NCBI GenBank assembly: GCA_013298775.1
Contig: JAAFIV010000011.1
Coordinates: forward strand, 1 to 64,000
Source: Ignavibacteria bacterium
GTDB lineage: Bacteria; Bacteroidota; Ignavibacteria; Kapaibacteriales; UBA4661
Reading direction: 5' to 3'
DNA length: 64,000 bases
Positions 37,046-45,700 of this stretch are shown here, in pieces (the first letter of the stretch is position 1; each line of letters opens with the position of its first letter). The notes under the pieces were generated by a model. The model saw nothing but the letters and a program-made list of their open reading frames with translations. It did not search any database and was not told the DNA's origin. A program made the translations under genes and the position numbers.

Positions 37046-37966
37046 TTAGAGCGTGGCGAGGTCGCTTTCGCTCATTCCTGTGATGGTAGCAATTTCGCTT
37101 ATTGGCAAACCGCGTTCTCGTAAATTTTGAGCAATGGCAAGTTTCTCCATGCGCACGTTCTCACGCGCTTCCTCACGCCCTTGCTCTAAGCCCTTTTCAA
37201 GACCTCTTGCCTCTGCCTCGACAGATGCTTCTTTCACAGCGTCCTTCACAGCTTGCTCAATCGCATAATCCATCGTGTTCTTCAAATCACGATAGATTTT
37301 AAGCGATTGTTCATAGTAATCACGTTGCTCGTCGTTGAACTGCGTCAACTCCGCCGTGTGGAAAGCGTGTTCAAAGAGTGATGATTGCAAAGGCGCGGGA
37401 ATATCCTGAAAGTCTGGCAAATACTTGAGGAAGTAGAGCCATTTGTCGGTATTGCTTACGAGTTCCGCTTCGGTCTTCGTGAAATTCGGCATTTCGAGAT
37501 AGATAAACGTCAATTTATCGTAGAAGACACGATTTTGCTGGTTCTTGAGTTGGACAGTGTGCAAGTATTCGGTGCTTCCTTTGTCCTCATCGAACACAAA
37601 ATCCAACACGCCGACGCAATAGACTGCCGCTAACTCGAAGTTCCAATTCCCGCGTTCGCCCTGCTCTCGAATGGGAAAGGTTGAATAATACACACTGCGT
37701 TCTTTGAAATAATTTTGTTTTGCTTTCTGCAATTCCACAATGAAGCGTTCGCCCGTATCACTCGTGCAGGTAATATCCATGATTGCACGACGCGCATCGG
37801 CGTTGCCACCCATATACTCATTGCGAGTGTACTGCACATCGCGGATGCGGTGCTTCGGCGGCAGAAGTGCGTTCAGAAAATCTATAAGCAAGATTTTCTG
37901 CGCCTCCTCGCCGAAGAGCTTTTTGAAACCGAAATCGGTAAAGGGATTGAGGTAGCGGTCTTTCAT
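37046..37966 (-). CDS. Rpn/PD-(D/E)XK nuclease family transposase-like protein
   Basis: The 306-residue protein begins MKDRYLNPFTDFGFKKLFGEE, the hallmark of the PD-(D/E)XK nuclease-family transposase group (PF12784 type). Core motifs are RRAIMDITC and RFIVELQKAKQ, supplying the Asp and Glu-x-Gln-Lys of the active site. A C-terminal helix with charged repeats (EARGLEKGLEQGREEAREN) ends in a small helical domain (ISEIATITGMSESDL). Homologues are encoded in many cyanobacteria and Bacteroidota, often in many copies. The ATG at 37966 gives the family N-terminus; the 45-residue upstream extension does not look coding. It is 63 bp upstream of the giant gene on the same strand. Confidence 0.85.
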   Translation of the reverse strand: MKDRYLNPFTDFGFKKLFGEEAQKILLIDFLNALLPPKHRIRDVQYTRNEYMGGNADARRAIMDITCTSDTGERFIVELQKAKQNYFKERSVYYSTFPIREQGERGNWNFELAAVYCVGVLDFVFDEDKGSTEYLHTVQLKNQQNRVFYDKLTFIYLEMPNFTKTEAELVSNTDKWLYFLKYLPDFQDIPAPLQSSLFEHAFHTAELTQFNDEQRDYYEQSLKIYRDLKNTMDYAIEQAVKDAVKEASVEAEARGLEKGLEQGREEARENVRMEKLAIAQNLRERGLPISEIATITGMSESDLATL

Positions 37967-38116
37967 GGGCAAAATATGTTTGAATGGACTGCACATCTCG
38001 CACAAAGAATACCAAGGAAATACGCGGCAAGGTGCAGCGCATTGGAGCGCATCTGAGAAGGCGTAAGTTACGAAAATCTTTGGAGAAAAGCCAGTTACCA
38101 AAAGTCATAATTTTAT

Positions 38117-38158
38117 GAAAAAACCCACAATGCTCTGTAAACGAACATCGTGGGTTTG
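38117..38158 (-). terminator. Terminator after the Uma2-type pair
   Basis: Arms AACCCACAATG (38122-38132) and CATCGTGGGTT (38146-38156) pair with one wobble. On the minus strand they are followed by six T residues. It separates the Uma2-type genes from the Rpn gene. Confidence 0.75.
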
Positions 38159-38186
38159 CAATACTGTCGGAGGCGGAGAAATAAGG

Positions 38187-39026
38187 CTACACTTCAGGGT
38201 GAATGCCTAATGCGCGAAGCTGCTCGGCAAGACGCTCTGCACGTGATTCGGCGGTATCGGCACGAGACTTTTCCTGCTCTGCACGAGATTTTTCCTGCTC
38301 CGCACGTGCCTGCTCCGCATCGCCGCGTTCCTTACCTGTGGGAATAACCTTTCCGCGTGCATCACACCAGCGAAGCCAGTGTGTGCGAGCATCTTCGTAC
38401 ACGCCATCCCAAAGGCGAATACCAAGTCCGACCGACTCCAACCAAAAATCTTTCATTGGCAAATACGATGAGCCATGCAGCTCGTAAATGAGTAAAGATT
38501 CGCCATCCATTTCCTTCGTCATTTCGCCAAAGGGGTCGAATACGACATAGTATGGAATGTGCATCTGTGCGTAGTCCAGCATTTTTTTACTCATTTCCTT
38601 GCCTTTGCGATTCGAGACAATTTCAATCACGACATCGGGCATTTTGCCAAATTCCCACGAAAAATATGAACGTAAATATGCGTAATCAACGCGCTGTTCC
38701 TCGTCATGCGGGAGTTCTACGTCCATGCTGAGTAATACATCAGGTACGATTGCTGGATTCTTCAGACTGGCAAAAAGACCTACATTTGCCATCACGACAA
38801 ATGTTCGCCCCGCCTCGTTCCACGCCTCAGAGCTATTGCGAAGCGTTTCGACAAGTAGGCGCTGTTGTTGTTCAGAAAAAATATTATCCACAGGGTTTTC
38901 ATCCTCCGTAATAAGATGCGACGTGTCGGGAATGGGAATTTCAACGGTTTCAATCGTCGTTACTTTCAATTCGTTGTACGCCTTCCCATCACGCACAATG
39001 CGTTTGGTTGTGTGTTGGACTTCCAT
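38187..39026 (-). CDS. Uma2-family (DUF820) restriction-fold protein, copy 1
   Basis: The 279-residue protein has the Uma2 core: IVPDVLLSMDVELP, then MPDVVIEIVSNRKGKEMSKK (catalytic-type Asp, Glu and Lys) and YAQMHIPYYVVFDP. It ends with a charged coiled coil containing repeats of the form ARAEQEKSRAEQEKSRA. The family has a PD-(D/E)XK fold and is assumed to cut nucleic acid, but few members have been tested. It is a tandem paralogue of the next gene (39074-39937): the ITEDENPVDNIFSEQQQRLL region and the core align without gaps. The ATG at 39026 is preferred to a GTG 13 codons earlier. Confidence 0.85.
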   Translation of the reverse strand: MEVQHTTKRIVRDGKAYNELKVTTIETVEIPIPDTSHLITEDENPVDNIFSEQQQRLLVETLRNSSEAWNEAGRTFVVMANVGLFASLKNPAIVPDVLLSMDVELPHDEEQRVDYAYLRSYFSWEFGKMPDVVIEIVSNRKGKEMSKKMLDYAQMHIPYYVVFDPFGEMTKEMDGESLLIYELHGSSYLPMKDFWLESVGLGIRLWDGVYEDARTHWLRWCDARGKVIPTGKERGDAEQARAEQEKSRAEQEKSRADTAESRAERLAEQLRALGIHPEV

Positions 39027-39073
39027 AATACTTCTTGAATAGTCTTTGAAAAAATAAGGAATCACCGTACTTA

Positions 39074-39937
39074 CTAGACATCATCGGGACTCAGCCCAAG
39101 TGCGCGAAGTTTCTCTGCCAAACGACGACTTTTGTCGCGCTCGACATCTAACTCGCTGAGGGCGGATTGGGCGCGAGCTTTCTCCTCTTCTGCGCGGGCT
39201 TTCTCCTGCTCTGCGCGGGCTTTCTCCTGCTCTGCACGAGCTTTCTCCTGCTCTGCGCGAGTGATAGCCGCTCCAGAAAGTTCTTTGCCACTTTGGAGGA
39301 CATTACCTTTCACGTCGCACCAGCGCAGCCATTCCGAGTGCATTCCTTCATATTCACCTTCCCACAGACGCAGCCCTAAGCCAATATCTTCCATCCAAAA
39401 ATCTTGGAGCGGCTTATAGCCTGTGCCATTGAGAGTATAGATTTGCAGACGCTCGCCGCGAAAAACATCAAAGGGGTCGAACACCGCATAGAATGGGATG
39501 TGCAGCTTGGCATATTCCGTCATTTTGCGCTTCATTTCCCCACCTTTGCGGTTCGAGACGATTTCCACAACAATATCGGGCGTTTTGGCGAAAACCCACA
39601 CAAAATAGGAGCGGATTTTCGTATAATCAAACACCTCTGGCATTTTGATATTCATACTCAAAAACGCATCGGGAACAAGCGGCGGCTCGGTTGGTGAGAT
39701 AAAAACACCGACATTCGCATCGGCGATAAACGGCACAGAATCTGGGTTCCAGAGTGCTGTATTTGCATACAACGTTTCGACGAGGAAACGCTGTTGTTTG
39801 GCAGAAAAGACATTATCCACAGGCTCATCATCCTCCGTAATTAAGGTTTCAATGTCGGGAATAAGCATATCCTCCACCATGCGGAGATGCGGCGGCATGG
39901 ACAGCAGTTCGTCGTGAAGTACGGGTGAATTGCTCAT
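39074..39937 (-). CDS. Uma2-family (DUF820) restriction-fold protein, copy 2
   Basis: The 287-residue protein shares the whole layout of copy 1: ITEDDEPVDNVFSAKQQRFL, VPDAFLSMNIKMP, then TPDIVVEIVSNRKGGEMKRK and YAKLHIPFYAVFDPF. The C-terminal coiled coil holds about four near-identical seven-residue units (ARAEQEK, 21-bp DNA repeats at about 39165-39262) before RRLAEKLRALGLSPDDV. The same last motif ends copy 1. The gene is first in the pair, 47 bp before copy 1, so they are likely one transcript that ended at the 38117-38158 terminator. The ATG at 39937 is used; a TTG four codons earlier is possible. Confidence 0.85.
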   Translation of the reverse strand: MSNSPVLHDELLSMPPHLRMVEDMLIPDIETLITEDDEPVDNVFSAKQQRFLVETLYANTALWNPDSVPFIADANVGVFISPTEPPLVPDAFLSMNIKMPEVFDYTKIRSYFVWVFAKTPDIVVEIVSNRKGGEMKRKMTEYAKLHIPFYAVFDPFDVFRGERLQIYTLNGTGYKPLQDFWMEDIGLGLRLWEGEYEGMHSEWLRWCDVKGNVLQSGKELSGAAITRAEQEKARAEQEKARAEQEKARAEEEKARAQSALSELDVERDKSRRLAEKLRALGLSPDDV

Positions 39938-40028
39938 TGTCGTGTTCAAAAAATTGTCCTAAAAAATGGCGAAAGAGCAAGAACGATGCTCGCAAACGAA
40001 TATACGATTTCTCTCAAAGAAAGTCCAA

Positions 40029-40067
40029 TAAAAAAGCCGCTTAAAAACAAGATTCTAAGCGGCTTTT
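40029..40067 (-). terminator. Rho-independent terminator of the OmpA-family gene
   Basis: A stem of about 12 bp (AAAAGCCGCTTA / TAAGCGGCTTTT) with a 13-nt loop is followed by T residues on the minus strand. It lies about 70 bp after the OmpA-family stop. Between them are short imperfect direct repeats of ATCAAAATATTTT. Confidence 0.85.
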
Positions 40068-40135
40068 GAACATTTTTATCAAAATATTTTCATCAAAATA
40101 TTTTTATCGCAATATTTCCACATTTCCACCAAAAA

Positions 40136-42310
40136 CTATTTGTTGTAATCCACTGGTGTTTCCACACGAACCTCTACAGTACGATTGTAGAAGCGTCCCT
40201 CTGGCAAATCGTTGCTGTACAAGGGGCGGCGGTTGCCCACGCCGAGCGAGCTTACCTTTCCTGCTTTCAGCGACTTTGCAACGCTACCAGCGCGTCCGTC
40301 GGAGAGTTTTTGATTTACTTCTTCTTTGCCGAGTTTGTCCGTGTAGCCCGTTGCGACGACCTTCGATTCGCCCGTCAAGTACGGATTGATGTACTTTTTC
40401 ACCGTTTCATCGTTCAATTTACCCATCTGCACGGAGTTGAACGGGAACGAAATAAGACGGAACACGTCCACCGATTTGTCCTTGATGCCTTGCGCTTTTT
40501 TCTTCTTGATACTAAGCTGATCTACTGGCACTGCACCATCGGGAATGTAGGTTTGACCAGCTTTATCGCGCAATTCCAATTCAAATTTCAACTCGCCATC
40601 GGCTTTGGGCATACTCTGCGGCTCGTCTTTCACGTTCCAGTCGTAGTAGGCTGGCGGCGCACCCTCAAAGGCAACATCTTTGAGAAGTTTTGGTCCCGTT
40701 TCGGTGGATTGTTCCGCACGCATAAAGGTTTGTGTTAAACCAGCCTCCGAAAAACTTTTCATGCGAACACGAATTTTCGGTACTTCCGCGACCGAAAGTG
40801 TATCGAAAATAAGAAGCGGCTCAAGGACGGTTGGGTCGTTGGTAGTGATTTCCACACGACGATTTTCTTCCGCGCCTTCCAACGTATCCACCGACGACGT
40901 AGCATATTCAGGCAATTCGCGAGACTTGACCGTAACGCGCTTGGGGTCAATATCCCAAGAATCTTTTAGATATTGCCGCACCGCTTCCGCTCGCCCAAGC
41001 GATAGTCCCAGATTACCCTTTTCATAGCCCGGAAGCCCGTCGTTACAGCCCGTCAGCGTTATTTTCGCATTCTGTTTTTCTTTCAAGCGTTGCCCAATCA
41101 CGTTCAAAACGTTGTAGTACACGCTCATCATGTCAGAATTGTAAAATTTATTCTGAAAGTTTTCCAATTCCCCCGTAAAATCTATACTATTCGGGTCTGG
41201 CTTGTTGTACCGCTTGTAGCGCGTGGGAAGCGAATCGTTTTTAGTCTCGAAGAAAATAAACGGCAAAATCGGGTATAACTGCTTCGAGGTAACTTCTTCC
41301 ACCTTGAAGCGAACAAGCGGAAACTCCGCGCCATTACTATCCACGCGGAAAGCAGCAATTTCGCCGTCCAATTTTGGTGGCGGTGGCGGTGGTGGTGGTG
41401 GTGGTGGCGGTGGTGGTGGTGGTGGAATCGGTGGTTCGGGAATAACGAAACGAGCCGTTACGCCGACCCGTGCAACGTTCACATTCCACTGAACACCAGT
41501 AACGGCGGGCGTGAAAGCATAGGCGTAGGTGAGTTCGGGAGAAATCATCATGCGAGCGCGACCGAATTTGACGGGAATATCATACGCAAGCCCAGCAACA
41601 GCGTACAATTGCGGCACAGGCGATGTAAGCGCGCCAGAAGTATCATTCCGCGTAATTTGCTCGTTGTTGTATTTCAAATCGGGGTTTTGCGCCAGACTGA
41701 GGCTGTCGAGCGAAAGAATTGTTTCCTTTTGCCGAAAGCTGGGAGTAAGGTACGTTCCCGCTTCCACGCCAAGCATAATGCGAAAATCTGGTACGGATTC
41801 TATTGGACGAATAATTGCCATCACTTGCGCGGAAATAAGATTGAGTGTTGGCGAAATATCCCACCCAATGTTCGCATTCGCAAAGACCACATTCGCACCA
41901 TTGTTTGTTAGGAATCCTACCCGCTCTTTCTCCCCTGCCGTAACCGAAGCACCGAGTGAGGAAAAAAGCAATCGCGCACCGATACCAAAGGCGGGTGAAA
42001 TCGGGAAATCGCCCACAAGACCAGCAGTGAAGCCGTACCCAAAGCTATTACCAAAGGTAATCGGCGCACGTGGCTGTGTTCGCACCGGAACGCCCGGGAG
42101 CTGGGAAAAGCTGGCAAGGTGCTGGTTCAAATTTCCACCCGCAATGATTCCGACACCCGGTCGCATTCGCATCGCGGAATCCGTCATTTCGGGCAATTCT
42201 TGCGATGGAACTTGCGCGTGAACGACCATTACCAGATGAGGCGATGTCGTGAAGAACAAACTCGCGCAGATAAGCATCCACGCACGAATACGATGTTTAT
42301 TCTTGTACAT
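40136..42310 (-). CDS. Outer-membrane protein with barrel, 17-proline linker and two OmpA-like domains
   Basis: The 724-residue protein has a signal peptide (to about 33, VHAQ) and an N-terminal beta-barrel-like region (about 45-290). A linker PEPPI followed by 17 prolines (about 295-311) leads to a beta region, then two OmpA-like peptidoglycan-binding domains. The first has LSLGRAEAVRQYL and ENRRVEI (about 400-490), and the second has GYTDKLGKEEVNQKLSDGRA and YNRTVEV (about 630-720). It should anchor the outer membrane to the cell wall, the poly-proline stretch spanning the space. Two OmpA domains in one chain are unusual. Three in-frame ATGs are possible at 42310, 42322 and 42343. The first gives the cleanest signal peptide. 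Confidence 0.8.
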   Translation of the reverse strand: MYKNKHRIRAWMLICASLFFTTSPHLVMVVHAQVPSQELPEMTDSAMRMRPGVGIIAGGNLNQHLASFSQLPGVPVRTQPRAPITFGNSFGYGFTAGLVGDFPISPAFGIGARLLFSSLGASVTAGEKERVGFLTNNGANVVFANANIGWDISPTLNLISAQVMAIIRPIESVPDFRIMLGVEAGTYLTPSFRQKETILSLDSLSLAQNPDLKYNNEQITRNDTSGALTSPVPQLYAVAGLAYDIPVKFGRARMMISPELTYAYAFTPAVTGVQWNVNVARVGVTARFVIPEPPIPPPPPPPPPPPPPPPPPKLDGEIAAFRVDSNGAEFPLVRFKVEEVTSKQLYPILPFIFFETKNDSLPTRYKRYNKPDPNSIDFTGELENFQNKFYNSDMMSVYYNVLNVIGQRLKEKQNAKITLTGCNDGLPGYEKGNLGLSLGRAEAVRQYLKDSWDIDPKRVTVKSRELPEYATSSVDTLEGAEENRRVEITTNDPTVLEPLLIFDTLSVAEVPKIRVRMKSFSEAGLTQTFMRAEQSTETGPKLLKDVAFEGAPPAYYDWNVKDEPQSMPKADGELKFELELRDKAGQTYIPDGAVPVDQLSIKKKKAQGIKDKSVDVFRLISFPFNSVQMGKLNDETVKKYINPYLTGESKVVATGYTDKLGKEEVNQKLSDGRAGSVAKSLKAGKVSSLGVGNRRPLYSNDLPEGRFYNRTVEVRVETPVDYNK
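41375..41426 (-). repeat. Trinucleotide repeat encoding poly-proline
   Basis: Seventeen consecutive proline codons (mostly CCA on the coding strand, three CCG) form a (TGG)n-like tract on the plus strand. Slippage here would change linker length without breaking the frame. Confidence 0.9.
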
Positions 42311-42702
42311 CTTCTCTCGCATATTTTGGCATATTTTTTGCATAAACTTTACTCAGATTGATGAGTAGCTTCGTTGGTCATAGAATTTTTCACTACAAGT
42401 GATTCATTCAAAAATTATGCCAACAAACCTTTCATCAAAGATTTCTCGTACAATGTTCTTGAAAATGTGCATTTTTGTAATGCAAACACGACAAAAATAC
42501 GAACTTTTCACGGGATTAGGAAGGATTCATCACCTTTTCCCTGTTTGATTTCCTATTTTTCTGTATTATTGCTGCCTTTGCTTGGTGGAATTGTTTCAAA
42601 ATGGTATCTCTTAGGCAGTCTCTCTCCCGTTCTACCGTTTCTAAACGGTAGAACGGGAAAATATAATAAAACGACCTACACTCTTTCCTCATTTAATCCC
42701 GA
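42311..42702. promoter_or_regulatory. Divergent intergenic region with a perfect 32-bp palindrome
   Basis: This region separates the OmpA-family gene from the TerB-FHA-ABCG gene. At 42626-42657, arms CCCGTTCTACCGTTT and AAACGGTAGAACGGG pair perfectly over 15 bp around a 2-nt centre, 46 bp before the transporter start. Such a long exact palindrome is a strong candidate operator, or a hairpin in the transporter's leader. It lacks a T run, so a terminator is unlikely. The rest is AT-rich with no gene. Confidence 0.65.
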
Positions 42703-45700
42703 ATGGTGTTTGCTATGGCAACCAGCGATACACATGCACCCGTAACCGGCACCCCCACTGGTGATGCGATTCAGCAGAGTTTTGAGAACTCGCTCATTGT
42801 CAATACTATCAAGCTCTTTAGCGTTCTGACGCTTGCCGATGGTATTGTCTCCGATGCTGAACGTGCTTACGTAAGCAATTACCTCGATTCGCTCTATTTA
42901 CCGCCCATTTCCGACTATCTCTACGAGCAGTTTGAGAAATACGTGGAAACTGGCGCAGAGGTAGAATCGGCAGCACGGCAAATCCGCGAAGGCTTTTCCT
43001 ACGAAAACCGCATCTTTATTTTGATGAAGGTGTACGAGCTTGCTGCTTCCGATAAAATGGAAGAGGCTGAACGCGAGACAGCACGCGCTATTGGGCAGGA
43101 AATCGGCATTACCATTGAGGATATTGCGTACATTGAAAAAATCTTCGATGTGCCAGAAGCTGCCGATATTGAAACAGGAAAGCCCGCAAGCATTGAATCG
43201 CTTCGTATTGCAGATATTCCGGGCTATGCCGATATCGTGATGCCCTTTCCGCGTCTGCATCTTGAGTTGCTGAAAATGAACAGCATCTTTGTCGCGCTCT
43301 TGAAAAGCGGTCCACACCCAGTAGTGATTGGCAGCGCGACTTCCATGTCGAAGCAGCTTTTGCCGATGCTCGCAAACAAAGTGCAGCACAATCAAAACAT
43401 TAGCATTGGTGATTACACCATCAACTTTGAAGACCTTAACTTTTACTTCCAACTCAAGAGCAAATTCCTCCTGCCTGTAACGCTATACGTGGCAAAAGGT
43501 ATGAATTTGGAAGGCAAAGAAGAGTTTATCATTTCGCAAATGTCAAGCTATGAAGACATTCTCACGATTGAGTTTAACAAGCTCATGATTACGCTGCGTC
43601 CGCTTACGCCAATGACCAATTTGAGCGTAAACGGAATGCCGATTGACGACCAAATTTATGTGAATTTGAACGACGATATTTCCGTTGATAACTGCCCTAT
43701 CAATCTTCGTAAAATCGCCTTCCAACAAGGCTTGGCAAGCGATACGTTCTCGCTTGAAGAGGAAAAACTGGAATACACGATTGGCAATCACAAAAAATGT
43801 ACAATTGTGCTAAAGGACGAAGCACCAAAAGAGTGGAGTTGCCGCATCGTGCGCTCGAAAGCTCTGGATGGCTCATCGGTACTTACGTTGGAGCCGAAAG
43901 GCTGCCCGTATAATATCTTCCACAATTCCAAAATTCTGAAGAAACCCGCACAAATAGCCGACCGTAGCGTTGTTCTGATTGATAAATTTGTTCTCATTTT
44001 GAATTTCAGCACCGGTATCTGCTCGGTCGAGCCATTCCGTTTCAAGGACTTTATTTGTCGCCAAATTACCTACCAATTCCAAGACGGTTCGCGGGGTCTG
44101 GACGATTTGACCTTTGAAATTGACTACGGCGATTTGGTTGCGGTCATGGGACCCTCAGGCTGCGGTAAATCCACGCTCCTCAACATCATCAACGGCTACA
44201 ACAAGCCCACCAACGGCACGGTGGAACTGAATGCGTATAATCTGCACAAGCTCTACCCGTCGCTGCGCGACCACTTAGGCTATGTACCGCAAGACGACTT
44301 GCTGTTCGAGAATTTAACGGTCTTTGAAAACCTCTTTTACAACGCAAAACTCCGCTACCCGCGCAAAAGCGACGACGAAATAAAAGTCCTCGTCGAAGAC
44401 GTGCTGGTGGATATTGACCTCCACGAAAAGCGTGATATTCCCGCCGGAAGCCCCACACAGCGCACGCTTTCGGGCGGTCAGCGCAAACGCTTGAACATTG
44501 GTTTGGAGCTGCTCTCTGGCGCGGATGTGTATTTCCTCGACGAACCTACATCGGGCTTGTCATCAAAAGATTCCGAGAAAATTATTGAGCTATTGCGCCG
44601 TTTGTCCTTGCAAGGAAAAATCGTGTTTGTGGTTATTCACCAGCCAAGCTCAAAAATTTACAAGATGTTCGACAAAACCTTGTTCCTCGATAAGGGCGGT
44701 AAAATGGCGTTCTTTGGCGATTCCATGATGGCTCTCGCCTACTTCAAAGCGCACTCGGCGCATATCCAATCCTCCGACCTTTTGAACAATAAACAGTTCG
44801 ATGTCATCACGGTTGCCGCGCAGCGTCCTTTCGTGGAACAGACCGAACCAGATATGCTCTTGGAAGTCCTTGAAGAACCCCTTCGAGACATTGACGGCGT
44901 GCCGCTTCCACAGCGGAAATACTCGCCAGAATACTGGAAAGACCGCTTCAATGAATATCGCTCCACCGTAAAACGCATTACTGTTGAAGACAGCAACCGC
45001 GTCCCGCTTCCGCCCGCAAACGAAAGCTCGTTTGCCGATAAATGGCGGCAATTCAGCACCTTGCTTTCGCGGAATTTCAAAAACAAAGTCCGTGACCGCT
45101 CGAACCTCGTCATTACCTTCTTTGAAGCACCGCTCTTGGCGATTGCAGTGAGCCTGATTCTGCGCCTCTTGCCGAGCGCGGCTTCGGAATACAATCTCTA
45201 CCAAAACGATAACTTACGCGTCTTCATCTTCCTTGCAACGATTATCTCAATGTTCCTCGCCATGACGAACAGCGTGGATGAAATCATCAAGGATGCCGCA
45301 ATTCTCTTGCGCGAACGCATGATGAACATTCGGAATACCGCCTATTACGCTTCAAAGTTTTTGACGCTCTTTGTTTTCTGTACCGTGCAGAATATCTTGT
45401 TCTTGGCGGTGTCGTTCCCGATTTTAGGCTTGCAGGAATTATTTTTCCAATATCTCGGTTTCCTTACTATTGTTTCGTTCAATGGCATAGCACTGGGCTT
45501 GTTCATCTCGGCAATACCAAATCTCTCGACCAAAGCGGCGTTCAACATCGTTCCCTTGCTGCTTATCCCGCAGATTATTTTTGCTGGTGCGCTCATTCCA
45601 TATAGCCAAATGGACCACCTCAAAATCCACAAAGACCGCGAAATTCCTGAGGTGTGCCAGTTTGTTCCCTCGCGCTGGGCGTATGAAGGTTTGCTGACGA

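Noticed and set aside
42374-42745. 123-residue plus-strand frame upstream of the transporter
   Set aside because: It spans the palindrome, overlaps the transporter start in another frame and has no recognisable features.
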